This document shows, in pieces, positions 15,334-25,314 of a stretch of DNA of 64,000 nt. The notes beneath the pieces are model-generated. The model searched no databases, was not told the DNA's origin, and was given only the letters and a program-made list of their open reading frames with translations. A program made the translations under genes and the position numbers. Source of the DNA: an uncultured Alphaproteobacteria bacterium (GTDB taxonomy: Bacteria; Pseudomonadota; Alphaproteobacteria; HIMB59); contig CACDYZ010000005.1 in NCBI GenBank assembly GCA_902557145.1, positions 20,449 to 84,448 of the forward strand, in the 5' to 3' direction. How positions within the stretch are numbered: the first letter of the stretch is position 1; every line of letters starts with the position of its first letter.

Positions 15334-16434
15334 ATGAATTCATTAGGTTTTAATAAAGATCCAGCTAGTACAACTGTAGTAGTCGCTATGTCTGGTGGAG
15401 TTGACAGTTCTGTTACGGCGGGACTATTAAAAAAAGAGGGATACAACGTTGTAGGTATCACTTTGCAACTTTATAGCTCTAACAACTCAGCCAAAAAGGG
15501 TTCTTGTTGCTCTGGCCTTGATATTTACGATGCGAGAAGAGTCGCTCAAAAATTAGATATACCACATTACGTTTTCAATTATGAAAAAACGTTTAAATCA
15601 GATGTTATAGATTATTTTATTAAATCTTATGAAAATGGTGAGACTCCTATTCCATGTGTCAAATGTAATGAAACTGTTAAATTCAGAGACTTAATGAACT
15701 TTGCAAAAAAATTAGATGCTGACTGTATGGCTACAGGCCATTACATCAGAAGAAAAGGTGAAATCAAAGATGCTCATATGTATAGAGCTGAAGATAAATC
15801 AAAAGATCAAAGTTATTTTTTATTTGCCACAACTCAAAATCAATTAGACTATTTGCGATTTCCATTAGGTGAAATATCTAAAGCAGAAACTAGAAAAATA
15901 GCTGAGGATCTAGGTCTAATTGTTTACGACAAGAAAGATAGTCAAGATATATGTTTTATTCCAGACGGAGATTATAAAAAATTTATTAAATCAAATAAAA
16001 AAAAGGGAGAAATAATTGATCTCTCTGGAAATGTATTATCCTCTCATGATGGTATTCAAAATTTTACAGTTGGACAAAGAAGAGGTTTGGGAATATCTAA
16101 TGAAGACCCTCTTTATGTGATTGATATTATTAAAGATAAAAATCAAATCATTGTTGGAGATAAAAAAGACCTTTTAGGAAGTTCTCTTTTACTGGGTGAT
16201 TTAAATTTTATTATGCCAGAATATGACTTATCAAAAAATATTGTTGAAATTCCCTGTAGTGCCAAAATTAGATCTTTATCTGATCCTAAAAAAGGAAAAC
16301 TTATCAAACAATCTACATCTTATTCTTTTGAATTTGATGAACCTGCAGAGGCTATAACTAGAGGCCAAGCTTGTGTTTTATACGATAATGATAGGGTTTT
16401 AGGCGGTGGGATAATTAAGCAGAAACTGAACTAA
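15334..16434 (+). CDS. mnmA: tRNA-specific 2-thiouridylase
   Basis: A 366-aa enzyme that thiolates U34 of Lys/Glu/Gln tRNAs. It has the PP-loop AMSGGVDSSV (about 19-28), tRNA-binding MATGHY, catalytic CVKCNE near 108 and the second catalytic Cys in SQDICFIPDGDY near 206. The C-terminal beta-barrel region ends with GQACVLYDNDRVLGGG. Length is normal. In this neighbourhood it precedes the suf operon, which fits the sulfur-transfer theme, though with its own start 50 bp from the divergent hydrolase. Confidence 0.95.
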   Translation: MNSLGFNKDPASTTVVVAMSGGVDSSVTAGLLKKEGYNVVGITLQLYSSNNSAKKGSCCSGLDIYDARRVAQKLDIPHYVFNYEKTFKSDVIDYFIKSYENGETPIPCVKCNETVKFRDLMNFAKKLDADCMATGHYIRRKGEIKDAHMYRAEDKSKDQSYFLFATTQNQLDYLRFPLGEISKAETRKIAEDLGLIVYDKKDSQDICFIPDGDYKKFIKSNKKKGEIIDLSGNVLSSHDGIQNFTVGQRRGLGISNEDPLYVIDIIKDKNQIIVGDKKDLLGSSLLLGDLNFIMPEYDLSKNIVEIPCSAKIRSLSDPKKGKLIKQSTSYSFEFDEPAEAITRGQACVLYDNDRVLGGGIIKQKLN

Positions 16435-16494
16435 ATAAAGAGTTTACTCGTATTTTCTTGTAAAAATCCTTATTTATCATATATATCGAAATCT

Positions 16495-17952
16495 ATGGCA
16501 GCTACAGAACAAACAATTAAACAAGTAAATACTTTAGGAGATACTGATTATAAGTATGGTTTTTCTACTGAACTAGATGAAATACGCCCTCCTAAAGGTT
16601 TAAATGAAGATATAATAAAATTTATATCTGCCCAAAAAGATGAGCCAGAGTGGATGCTTGATTGGAGGCTCAATGCCTTCAAAGTATTTAATAAGCTACC
16701 GAAGCCTGAATGGGCTAAGTTGAATATTCCAGAAATTGATTACCAAGATTGTTATTACTACTCAATTCCTAAAAGTCTCAAAGATAAACCTAAGTCTTTG
16801 GATGAAATCGATCCAGAAATAATCAAAACTTATGAAAAACTTGGTATTCCATTAAAAGAACAAAAAATGTTATCTGGTATTGCAGTAGATGCCGTTTTTG
16901 ACTCCGTATCAGTTGCCACTACATATAAAAAACAATTGAGTGATCTGGGTATTGTATTTTGCTCAATCTCTGAGGCAGTAAAAACTCACCCTGATTTAGT
17001 AAAGAAATATTTAGGAAGTGTTATACCCGTATCTGATCACTCTTTTGCTGCTCTAAACTCAGCAGTGTTTACTGATGGATCTTTTATTTATATTCCTGAG
17101 GGAGTTAGGTGTCCTGTAGAGTTATCAACATACTTTAGAATTAATGCAATGAACACTGGTCAGTTTGAGAGGACTCTTATAATTGCAGATAAAGATAGTT
17201 ATGTAAGTTATTTAGAGGGCTGTACCGCACCAATGAGAGATGAAAACCAGCTTCACGCTGCTAATGTTGAGTTAGTTGCTCTGGATAATGCAGAAATAAA
17301 GTATTCAACAGTTCAAAATTGGTACCCTGGTGATAAAGAAGGTAAGGGGGGTATCTATAACTTTGTAACAAAAAGAGGTGCCTGCAGAGGTAAAAATTCT
17401 AAAATATCTTGGACCCAAGTTGAGACAGGATCCGCAATAACATGGAAATACCCAAGCTGTATTTTGCAAGGAGATAACTCTAAAGGAGAATTTTATTCAG
17501 TAGCAATAACTAATAATATGCAACAAGCCGATACAGGCACAAAAATGATACATATCGGTAAAAATACATCCTCTAAGATAATATCAAAAGGTATATCGGC
17601 TGGAAAAGCTAATAACACCTATAGGGGTTTAGTAAATATTTTGTCAAAAGCTAAAAATGCAAGAAATTTTACTCAATGTGACTCATTATTAATTGGTAAT
17701 AAATGTGGTGCTCACACTGTTCCGTACATAGAGTCAAGTAACTCAGACTCAATGGTTGAACATGAAGCAACCACATCAAAAATTAATGAGGACCAATTAT
17801 TTTATTGTCAGCAAAGAGGATTGAATAGTGAAGATGCGGTAGGTTTAATTGTCAATGGTTTTTGTAAAGAGGTATTACAACATTTGCCAATGGAGTTTGC
17901 TGTAGAAGCCCAGAAATTAGTAGCAATTAGCTTAGAAGGTAGTGTTGGATAA
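16495..17952 (+). CDS. sufB: Fe-S cluster assembly scaffold protein SufB
   Basis: A 485-aa subunit of the SufBCD scaffold. It shows [25 protein letters not shown] (core at about 181-205), the beta-helix repeat region, [17 protein letters not shown] and the C-terminal [17 protein letters not shown], where the conserved Cys lies. It opens the suf operon. No IscR/RirA-type regulator gene precedes it, unlike many alphaproteobacterial suf operons, and no clear Shine-Dalgarno is visible before the ATG. Its stop overlaps the sufC start by one base. Confidence 0.95.
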   Translation: MAATEQTIKQVNTLGDTDYKYGFSTELDEIRPPKGLNEDIIKFISAQKDEPEWMLDWRLNAFKVFNKLPKPEWAKLNIPEIDYQDCYYYSIPKSLKDKPKSLDEIDPEIIKTYEKLGIPLKEQKMLSGIAVDAVFDSVSVATTYKKQLSDLGIVFCSISEAVKTHPDLVKKYLGSVIPVSDHSFAALNSAVFTDGSFIYIPEGVRCPVELSTYFRINAMNTGQFERTLIIADKDSYVSYLEGCTAPMRDENQLHAANVELVALDNAEIKYSTVQNWYPGDKEGKGGIYNFVTKRGACRGKNSKISWTQVETGSAITWKYPSCILQGDNSKGEFYSVAITNNMQQADTGTKMIHIGKNTSSKIISKGISAGKANNTYRGLVNILSKAKNARNFTQCDSLLIGNKCGAHTVPYIESSNSDSMVEHEATTSKINEDQLFYCQQRGLNSEDAVGLIVNGFCKEVLQHLPMEFAVEAQKLVAISLEGSVG

Positions 17953-18698
17953 TGTTAGAAATTAAAAACCTTCATGTTTCCATTGAAGAAAAGAAAATTA
18001 TCAAAGGTTTAAATTTGTCGATAAACAAGGGTGAGGTTCATGCTCTCATGGGCCCAAATGGTTCAGGGAAGAGCACACTTTCTTATGTATTATCTGGGAA
18101 AGACAAATATGAAATAGATGACGGAACAATAGAGTATAACGAAAAAAATTTACTAGAATTGGATGTAGATGAAAGAGCAAACGAGGGTTTATTTCTGGCA
18201 TTTCAATATCCAATGGAGATACCTGGCGTACAAACTTCTTTTTTTTTAAAAACAGCAATCAACTCAAAGAGAAAATATTTAGGACATAGTGAAATGGATG
18301 CCCTGGAATTTGCTAAATTAATGAAGTCAAAAGCTGAAGAATTAAATATCAATAATGAAATGCTCAAAAGAGACTTGAATGTAAATTATTCAGGTGGTGA
18401 AAAAAAGAAACAAGAAATTTTACAAATGTCAATGTTAAGCCCCAAGATGGCTATCTTAGATGAGACAGACTCTGGTCTAGACATAGATGCTTTAAGAATT
18501 GTCTCCGAGGGTGTCAATAAACTAAGAAGCAAAGAAAATTCCTTTTTAGTAATCACTCACTATCAAAGGCTTTTAAACTATATAAAGCCTGATTTTGTTC
18601 ACATTATTGCAGATGGTAGAATTGTGAAATCAGGAGATTACTCCTTAGCTCTAGAGTTAGAAGAAAAAGGATATGAAGAAATATCTAAATCTGCCTAA
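17952..18698 (+). CDS. sufC: Fe-S cluster assembly ATPase SufC
   Basis: A 248-aa ABC-type ATPase that drives SufBCD. Walker [10 protein letters not shown] (about 35-43), the ABC signature NYSGGEKKK, Walker [15 protein letters not shown] and the switch His in VITHYQR are all present. It carries the typical SufC FLAFQYP motif near 77. It overlaps sufB and sufD by one base each, so the three are translated together. Confidence 0.95.
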   Translation: MLEIKNLHVSIEEKKIIKGLNLSINKGEVHALMGPNGSGKSTLSYVLSGKDKYEIDDGTIEYNEKNLLELDVDERANEGLFLAFQYPMEIPGVQTSFFLKTAINSKRKYLGHSEMDALEFAKLMKSKAEELNINNEMLKRDLNVNYSGGEKKKQEILQMSMLSPKMAILDETDSGLDIDALRIVSEGVNKLRSKENSFLVITHYQRLLNYIKPDFVHIIADGRIVKSGDYSLALELEEKGYEEISKSA

Positions 18699-19798
18699 TG
18701 GAACTGACATTAAATTTAGACAAGATACAATCTGATAATGTATCAAAATATGCAAAAACTATATTAGATAAACAAAATCCTTATAAAAATTTTAAAATTG
18801 AAAACTATAAGTATGCTCAACTTCATAGGGATATAAAATCTGAAACTTTACTAAGAGATATAGACATATCTGAATTATTAAGAATCTCTAAAAATATTTC
18901 CTCTCTCACTTCAAATCCAGTTGATTTAGCTTCTGATTTAAATTTATGGAAATACAAAAATGATGACAGTTTCTTTAGAGTTTCCTCTTTATTAAAAAGA
19001 GATACAAGTTCTATAAATTTAGATTTAATAGACGATAAGAATTTATTTTTAGATATTTCACAAATAAACGAGAATATTCATTTTTTTAAATCTTCAAAAA
19101 ATGTAATTAATCTTATTATCATGAATAGTAAATCAAATGACGAATACCCCAAATCTATATTCTTTGACATATCTAATGATTCAAATTTAAATGTAATTCA
19201 CTTTAATATATCAAATTATAAATCTTTTTTATATTTTGAGTCAAATCTTCAAGATAACTCACATTTAAACTTTGTTTCTTTTCAGTCTGATAATATTCAT
19301 ACCAGAAATGAGTTTTATGCCTCTTTAAATCTTGAGTGTAATTTTGATTTATTTGGTTTGAATATTAATAACTACGGAGTAAATGATAATTATTCATTTA
19401 TTCAGCACCTGAAACCCTCCTCATCAAGCAGAGAAATTTTTAAATCTATAGTTGAGAAAGGTGCTATAACTAATTTTCAAGGGAAGATATATGTCGACTC
19501 TATAGCTCAGAAAACTGATGGATATCAAATGAGTAGATCTTTACTTTTAGACGATATTTCAAAGGCAAATAATAAACCTGAACTTGAAATTTATGCTGAT
19601 GATGTAAAATGTAGTCATGGTTCTACTGTTTCTAAATTAGATGAGGATCAAATTTATTATTTTAAATCTAGAGGTATTGACAGTGAAATGGCTAAAAAAA
19701 TACTAAAAAAAGCATTTATTGCAGAGATTATTGAGTCTATTAAAGATGATAATTTACGAGATTATTCCAATAATATAATTGAAAGTTTATTAACATGA
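18698..19798 (+). CDS. sufD: Fe-S cluster assembly protein SufD
   Basis: A 366-aa SufD, the partner that forms a heterodimer with SufB. The N-terminus is poorly conserved; the C-terminal half (IVEKGAITNFQGKIYVDS, LEIYADDVKCSHGSTVSKLDEDQIYYFKSRGI) is characteristic and contains the conserved Cys-Ser-His-Gly. It is shorter than the E. coli homologue (about 420 aa), with a very AT-driven composition (Asn, Lys, Ile). Overlaps sufC and sufS. Confidence 0.92.
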   Translation: MELTLNLDKIQSDNVSKYAKTILDKQNPYKNFKIENYKYAQLHRDIKSETLLRDIDISELLRISKNISSLTSNPVDLASDLNLWKYKNDDSFFRVSSLLKRDTSSINLDLIDDKNLFLDISQINENIHFFKSSKNVINLIIMNSKSNDEYPKSIFFDISNDSNLNVIHFNISNYKSFLYFESNLQDNSHLNFVSFQSDNIHTRNEFYASLNLECNFDLFGLNINNYGVNDNYSFIQHLKPSSSSREIFKSIVEKGAITNFQGKIYVDSIAQKTDGYQMSRSLLLDDISKANNKPELEIYADDVKCSHGSTVSKLDEDQIYYFKSRGIDSEMAKKILKKAFIAEIIESIKDDNLRDYSNNIIESLLT

Positions 19799-21003
19799 AT
19801 AATGTAAAATTAGATTTTCCAATTTTAGATAAAAAGATAAGAGATAAAACCATTACTTATCTTGATTCTGCTGCAAGTACCCAGAAACCAAAACAAGTTA
19901 TACACTCAATTTCTGAGTTTCTTGAAAACTCATATGAAAACGTCCATAGAGGGATGAACTCGCTTAGTATCGATGCTACAGATTTATATGAAAAATCTAG
20001 AGAAGTAGCTAAATCGTTTATTAATGCAAATTCTACAAACGAAATAATTTTTACAAGAGGAGCTACCGACTCTATAAATATTATTGCCAATTCACTAGCA
20101 GAGCATTTAAATAAGGGTGATAAGATTGTTGTGACAGAATTAGAACATCACTCTAATTACTTACCATGGATGCATTTATGTAAAAAATTAGAATTAGAAT
20201 TAAAAATTATCCCAATTTCTAAAGAAGGCATTCTATCTGAAGAAGAAATTATAAATAATTGTGATGATACTACTAAGGTTCTTTCCTTAACACATATGTC
20301 AAATGTTACTGGTCAAATACTTGATTTAAAAAAAATTAAACAAGAAATTAATAAAGATATTTATGTAGCTGTTGATGGATGCCAGTCAATTGCACACCTT
20401 AATATTGATGTCAAAGATTTAGACTGCGATTTTTACTCTTTCTCTTCTCACAAACTTTACGGTCCATCTGGTATTGGAATTATGTATGGTAAAGAAGATA
20501 TACTTAACCAACTTAACCCTCCAACATTAGGAGGGGGGATGATCAATGAGGTATCTTCAAACGATTTTTCTTACGCCATGTTGCCAAATAAATTTGAACC
20601 AGGAACACCCTCTATTGAGGCCGCCATTGGTTTTAAAGCTGCCATGGAGTATCTAAATAGTATTAATTACCAAGATTATTTTTCAAAAGAAAAAAAACTT
20701 AGATCTACATTAATTTCAGCTCTTAATGACTTTGAAGAAATAGAAATATATGGCTCAAACGACAATGGAAATGCCACCTCAATTGTTTCTTTTAACATCA
20801 AAAACCAAAATTTTAATGATATAGCCACTTTTCTCGACCAATATGGAATAATGATCAGAGGAGGTCACCATTGTTGTCAACCTTTTATGAAAAAATTAGG
20901 TATACCAGGCTCCTGCCGAGTTTCTTTTGGGATTTATAATGACATTAATGATATAGACCACTTTGTTGACTCTATGAAAAAAACTTTAAAATTATTACAA
21001 TAA
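19795..21003 (+). CDS. sufS: Cysteine desulfurase SufS
   Basis: A 402-aa PLP-dependent group II cysteine desulfurase providing sulfur for SufBCD. PLP-binding Lys lies in FSSHKLYGPSG (about 222-228), the active-site Cys in RGGHHCCQP near 358, and LDSAASTQKP near 23 is the typical N-terminus. No sufE or sufU gene is adjacent, so the sulfur acceptor must lie elsewhere or the enzyme acts directly. ATG overlaps sufD by 4 bp. Confidence 0.95.
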   Translation: MNNVKLDFPILDKKIRDKTITYLDSAASTQKPKQVIHSISEFLENSYENVHRGMNSLSIDATDLYEKSREVAKSFINANSTNEIIFTRGATDSINIIANSLAEHLNKGDKIVVTELEHHSNYLPWMHLCKKLELELKIIPISKEGILSEEEIINNCDDTTKVLSLTHMSNVTGQILDLKKIKQEINKDIYVAVDGCQSIAHLNIDVKDLDCDFYSFSSHKLYGPSGIGIMYGKEDILNQLNPPTLGGGMINEVSSNDFSYAMLPNKFEPGTPSIEAAIGFKAAMEYLNSINYQDYFSKEKKLRSTLISALNDFEEIEIYGSNDNGNATSIVSFNIKNQNFNDIATFLDQYGIMIRGGHHCCQPFMKKLGIPGSCRVSFGIYNDINDIDHFVDSMKKTLKLLQ

Positions 21004-21006
21004 GAT

Positions 21007-21396
21007 ATGGACGATAAGACACTTTCTGACTTTATGCCTAAAGTTAATTCTGAAGGGGATATTTCCTTTGGAGATGTATCAACATCAGAGTCAGTAAACT
21101 TGACAAATGATATAATTATAGAGGTTCTTACAAAAATAAAAGATCCAGAACTAGATATAAATATATATGATCTTGGATTAATTTATGACCTATCAATTGA
21201 TAAATTCAACAATATTAAAATTATAATGACGCTAACAACTGTTAATTGTCCAGTTGCGGATAGTTTTCCATTAGATGTTGCAAAAAAAGTTCACGAACTT
21301 CCAAATACAGGACAAGTTAGTGTTAATCTAACCTTTCAACCTCCTTGGAATAAAGATATGATGAGTGAAGACGCAAAATTAGCTCTAGGTTTTTAA
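21007..21396 (+). CDS. sufT: SufT-like MIP18/DUF59 Fe-S maturation protein
   Basis: A 129-aa protein with a MIP18 domain (about 35-120): IKDPELDINIYDLGLIYDL is the family hallmark and VNCPVADSFP carries the conserved Cys. A short acidic N-terminal extension precedes it. SufT proteins assist maturation of Fe-S enzymes and often sit in suf operons, as here, 3 bp after sufS and directly abutting the A-type carrier. Confidence 0.9.
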   Translation: MDDKTLSDFMPKVNSEGDISFGDVSTSESVNLTNDIIIEVLTKIKDPELDINIYDLGLIYDLSIDKFNNIKIIMTLTTVNCPVADSFPLDVAKKVHELPNTGQVSVNLTFQPPWNKDMMSEDAKLALGF

Positions 21397-21732
21397 ATGT
21401 CTAATCCCTTATTTACATTATCTAAAATGGCTCAAGAACAAATTTCTAAATTGTTAGTAGATAACAATAACGCAATTGGATTAAAAATTGGTTTAAGTAC
21501 AAAAGGTTGTGCTGGTCTTAGCTATACAATGGAATATGTCAATGAAAGTGACATACAAGGATGTGAACTAGTTAATGATTATAAATTTCCTCTTTATATT
21601 GATAATAAAGCTGTAATGTATGTTATTGGTACAGAAATGGACTTTATAAAAGAAGAGTATGGAGAAAGATTTGTTTTCAAAAATCCCAATCAAACTAGTG
21701 AGTGCGGTTGCGGCGAAAGTTTTCACGTTTAG
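21397..21732 (+). CDS. sufA: A-type Fe-S carrier (SufA/IscA family)
   Basis: A 111-aa A-type carrier that takes clusters from SufBCD to target enzymes. All three ligand cysteines are visible: one in STKGCAGLSY (about 37-46) and a pair in SECGCGESF at the C-terminus. The ATG directly follows the sufT stop codon. It is the last gene of the suf operon; a DMT transporter follows 13 bp later. Confidence 0.93.
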   Translation: MSNPLFTLSKMAQEQISKLLVDNNNAIGLKIGLSTKGCAGLSYTMEYVNESDIQGCELVNDYKFPLYIDNKAVMYVIGTEMDFIKEEYGERFVFKNPNQTSECGCGESFHV

Positions 21733-21745
21733 TTTTTATTAGTTC

Positions 21746-22600
21746 ATGGCTATTCTTTTAGGTATTCTCTCAGCGGTTAGCTTTGGAGTAGGAGATTTTT
21801 TAGCAAGATTTTCATCACAAGAAGTTGGTTTTAAGAACTCACTTTTTTGGATGTTAGTTGTTGGCTCAATATTTTATTTATTTTTATTTTATTTCTTTGG
21901 AAGTGGGTTATCTCCAAATACCATAGGTTTGAGCAATAGCTTTCTATCAGGAATCTTAATAATGTTTGGACTGTTATGCTTATATAAGGGTCTTCAAATG
22001 GGGCCTGTATCAATTGTTGCCTCAATAGCAGCAACTAATCCTTTTTTCGTTTTTGTTATAAGATTTTTTTTAGGAAGTGAGCCTACACTCACTCAATGGA
22101 TTGCGACTTTGATAGTAATTTCAGGAGCAGTATTTGTGTCAATTAGTGCGGACAGTTTCAAAGAAAGCCTTGGTTTATCAAAAAAACATATAAAAGAGTC
22201 TTTAATTGTATCATTTATGGCAAGTGGAATGTTAGCTTTAGGTCTTATTTTTTCACAAGAAGCCTCTAACACCTTGGATCCAATCGAAGCTGTTATATAT
22301 GTTAGATTTTTTAGTTTATTGGGTATTGCAATCTTATTGTTATTTACAAAGTCTAAGATAACAATGACAAAAAAAGCAGCACCCATTTTATTTTTTCAGG
22401 GAATATTAGAGACTACTGGTTATTTCTGTTTAGTTTCGGCGTATACTTTTGATAAAGTGAGTATTGCAGTAGTGATTTCCTCAGGCTTTGGTCTTGTAAC
22501 TGTTTTATTAGCCAGAATGGTTTTAAAAGAAAAAATATCTAAAATTCAAACTTTGGGTATTTCCTTAACTTTTATTGGAGTTATAGGGCTAACTATCTAA
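21746..22600 (+). CDS. EamA/DMT superfamily transporter
   Basis: A 284-aa inner-membrane protein with ten predicted helices in two EamA repeats (about 1-135 and 148-284). Typical ends of the repeats read IVISGAVFVSIS and ISLTFIGVIGLTI. The substrate cannot be told; relatives export or import metabolites, amino acids or nucleobases. It starts 13 bp after sufA, so it may be co-transcribed with the suf genes. It is convergent with a second, different EamA gene and overlaps it by 8 bp. Confidence 0.85.
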   Translation: MAILLGILSAVSFGVGDFLARFSSQEVGFKNSLFWMLVVGSIFYLFLFYFFGSGLSPNTIGLSNSFLSGILIMFGLLCLYKGLQMGPVSIVASIAATNPFFVFVIRFFLGSEPTLTQWIATLIVISGAVFVSISADSFKESLGLSKKHIKESLIVSFMASGMLALGLIFSQEASNTLDPIEAVIYVRFFSLLGIAILLLFTKSKITMTKKAAPILFFQGILETTGYFCLVSAYTFDKVSIAVVISSGFGLVTVLLARMVLKEKISKIQTLGISLTFIGVIGLTI

Positions 22601-23489
22601 TTAAATTCTGAAGTCTTTTTTTATCAAAACGATATGAATTCATAGCAATAGCTAAACAAATCACTACACCTCCTACTATTGTATTAGTGCTTGGAATTTC
22701 ATTAATACCAAGTACAGGTAACCATGCCCAAAATATTCCTCCAACTACTTCTAATAAAGATAACATTGTCAACTCACCTGAGAGAAGGTGTTTTGATCCA
22801 ACACTAAAAAGAATTAACCCACTTGCAACTATTAAGCCATGCGTAATACTTAATAAAATATTTCTGAAGGGTAAATAGATTTCCTGACTATTTATTATCA
22901 TCAAACAGCAAGAAATAGTTGCGCAAAATATTCCTGCATAAATCAAAATATAAAACTTTTTGTAATCACTTTTACTTCTTAGGGCAACGGTAAATGCTGC
23001 AAATCCTAGACTAGATACAAAACCCATGATCAATCCATATAATGAACCACTAAATGCACTAGCATATATCATTATTAAAGCACCTATAAATGCAATAATC
23101 ATACTCATAAAATTTTGTTTTGAAATTTTTTCATTAATAAATACTAATGCAATTAATGAAGCTAAAAAGGGCATTAAGGCTAACATAAAAAGAGTGACAG
23201 CAGCAGTTGTATTGCTAATTGAATAAATAAAACCAATCATAGCTGTGGTTAAACAAAGACCACCGATTATAGAAACTTTATCTATTTTTATTATATTAAG
23301 AATAAATTTATTTTGTTCTTTGATTATAAGATACGTAGCTATAATTACTGCTACTGTCAGTCCTCTAATGATAAGATAGGGGAGTTGATAGATATGTGGA
23401 TCTATCATATTTTTTACAACTAGTGGACCAAAACTCCATATTAAACCACTTAAAACAACTATTATTACTGCCTTAATATGTTCACTCAT
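22593..23489 (-). CDS. EamA/DMT superfamily transporter (second)
   Basis: A 298-aa ten-helix drug/metabolite transporter family protein. GLIWSFGPLVVKNM (about 15-28) and FINEKISKQNF near 118 are EamA landmarks. It is only distantly similar to the convergent EamA protein, so this is not a recent tandem duplication. It lies 40 bp downstream of thrS on the same strand and may belong to the hisI-thrS transcript. Substrate unknown. Confidence 0.85.
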   Translation of the reverse strand: MSEHIKAVIIVVLSGLIWSFGPLVVKNMIDPHIYQLPYLIIRGLTVAVIIATYLIIKEQNKFILNIIKIDKVSIIGGLCLTTAMIGFIYSISNTTAAVTLFMLALMPFLASLIALVFINEKISKQNFMSMIIAFIGALIMIYASAFSGSLYGLIMGFVSSLGFAAFTVALRSKSDYKKFYILIYAGIFCATISCCLMIINSQEIYLPFRNILLSITHGLIVASGLILFSVGSKHLLSGELTMLSLLEVVGGIFWAWLPVLGINEIPSTNTIVGGVVICLAIAMNSYRFDKKRLQNLIR

Positions 23490-23529
23490 TTACGAGATTA
23501 ACTTATTTTATAAATGAAGTTATTAATAG

Positions 23530-25314
23530 TTAATTGCTTACAAAGAAATTTGACAATAATTTGATGTCATCAAATGAGGTATTCTTCCCCTCATTACTTC
23601 TCAGAGTGAATGATTTTGACTCAATTTCTTTTTCACCCATTACTAATGAGTAAGGTATTTTTTTGGAAACAGAGTTCCTAATCTTGTATCCTAATTTATT
23701 ATCTGAGCTATCAACAATCGTCCTTACACCAAGTTGTTGAAGCTTTTCTTTTATTTGATTGCTATGGTCAACAAATTTTTCAGATACTGGCAGTATTGCA
23801 AGTTGAATAGGTGTAACAAATAATGGAAGCCAGCCATTTGTATTTTCTAAAATGATCGCTATGAACCTCTCTAATGAACCAACTACAGCACGATGTATCA
23901 TTATAGGAACTTGATTTTTGTCATCCTTGTCTTTGTATTTAGCTCCTAATCTATCTGGTAGATTAAAGTCAATTTGAATTGTGCCACATTGCCATTCACG
24001 TCCAAGAGAGTCTTCTAATGTATATTCTATTTTTGGTCCGTAAAATGCACCTTCTCCCTCTAATATATTAAATTCCTTGTTATTATCTTTTAAAACTTTT
24101 TTTAATTGATTTTCCGCATTATCCCAATTTTCTTGAGTGCCAATACTCTTTTCTGGACGAGTAGAAATATTATATTTAATCTTTTCAAACCCAAACTTCT
24201 TATAAACTCTCTCAATTAATTGAGTAGTCTCATTGCACACATCATAAATTTGATCGCCAGAGCAAAATATATGTGCATCATCTTGGGTAAATCCTCTCAC
24301 TCTAAATAATCCATTCAGAGCCCCTGAGGGTTCATATCTGTGACATTTACCAAATTCAGAATATCTCAGTGGCAAATCTTTATAAGTTATGAGTTGAGAA
24401 TTAAATAACACTATATGACAGGGACAATTCATGGGCTTTAAAGCAAATGTCTTGTTATCTGTTTCGGACGTAAACATATTTTCTTTAAAATTGTCCCAGT
24501 GACCAGATTTTATCCAGAGTTCATTTGAAACTAACTCAGGTGTTTTTACTTCAAAATAGTTTAATTTTTGCTGCTCAGAGCGTATGTATTTCTCTATATT
24601 TTGATACAAAGTTAAACCTTTATCTTTCCAAAATACATTACCTGCGGATAAATCAGTGAGTAGGAATAAACCCATATCTGTTCCCAATCTTCTATGATTT
24701 CTTTCTTTGGCTTCTTCTAAATTTTTTAAATATACTCTAAGCTCTTTTTCTGAATACCAAGCAGTTGCATAAATTCTTTGAAGCATTTTATTGGTGCTTA
24801 TGCCTCTCCAATAAGCTCCTGAAACACTGGTTATCTTAAAGCTAGCATTATAATCCTTTGTGCTTTTATGATGAGGTCCTTTGCAAAGATCTGTAAAATT
24901 ATTCTGTTCATAAAGAGTTATTTCATCAGAGTTATCCAAATTATTGATAAGTTCTAACTTATATTTATTATCTTTAAAAATTTCTAAGGCTTCTTTTTTG
25001 GAAACAGCTTTTTTTAAAAAATCTCTTCCTTCTAAGAGTATTTCTCTCATTTTTTTTTCAATATTTTCTAAATCATCATCTGATAATGTACTCTCCATAT
25101 CAAAATCATAATAAAAACCATTTTTTATAAACGGACCAATAGTTGGTTTTGCATTCGGGAAAAGAGATATGACAGCTTCTGCTAAAATATGAGCCATATC
25201 GTGACGCATAATGTTTAAAGCATCCTCAGATTTATGTTTTATAGGAGTACTATTTTCGACTTCAGTATCCCAATAATTATTATTTGAGTCTTTATATGCT
25301 ACTACTTCACTCAT
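23530..25314 (-). CDS. thrS: Threonyl-tRNA synthetase lacking the N-terminal TGS domain
   Basis: A 594-aa class II synthetase. The editing domain is present (HDMAH near 38-42, SGAYWRG near 165), as are the catalytic core with zinc ligands in MNCPCHIV, KCHRYEPSG and MIHRAVVGS, motif 2 FRVRGFTQDDAHIFC, and the anticodon-binding domain (ILPVSEKF...). Usual length is about 640 aa. Here the roughly 60-residue N-terminal TGS (ubiquitin-like) domain is absent and the protein begins just before the editing domain. The ATG overlaps the hisI stop by 4 bp, so there is no room for a longer start. Confidence 0.94.
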   Translation of the reverse strand: MSEVVAYKDSNNNYWDTEVENSTPIKHKSEDALNIMRHDMAHILAEAVISLFPNAKPTIGPFIKNGFYYDFDMESTLSDDDLENIEKKMREILLEGRDFLKKAVSKKEALEIFKDNKYKLELINNLDNSDEITLYEQNNFTDLCKGPHHKSTKDYNASFKITSVSGAYWRGISTNKMLQRIYATAWYSEKELRVYLKNLEEAKERNHRRLGTDMGLFLLTDLSAGNVFWKDKGLTLYQNIEKYIRSEQQKLNYFEVKTPELVSNELWIKSGHWDNFKENMFTSETDNKTFALKPMNCPCHIVLFNSQLITYKDLPLRYSEFGKCHRYEPSGALNGLFRVRGFTQDDAHIFCSGDQIYDVCNETTQLIERVYKKFGFEKIKYNISTRPEKSIGTQENWDNAENQLKKVLKDNNKEFNILEGEGAFYGPKIEYTLEDSLGREWQCGTIQIDFNLPDRLGAKYKDKDDKNQVPIMIHRAVVGSLERFIAIILENTNGWLPLFVTPIQLAILPVSEKFVDHSNQIKEKLQQLGVRTIVDSSDNKLGYKIRNSVSKKIPYSLVMGEKEIESKSFTLRSNEGKNTSFDDIKLLSNFFVSN

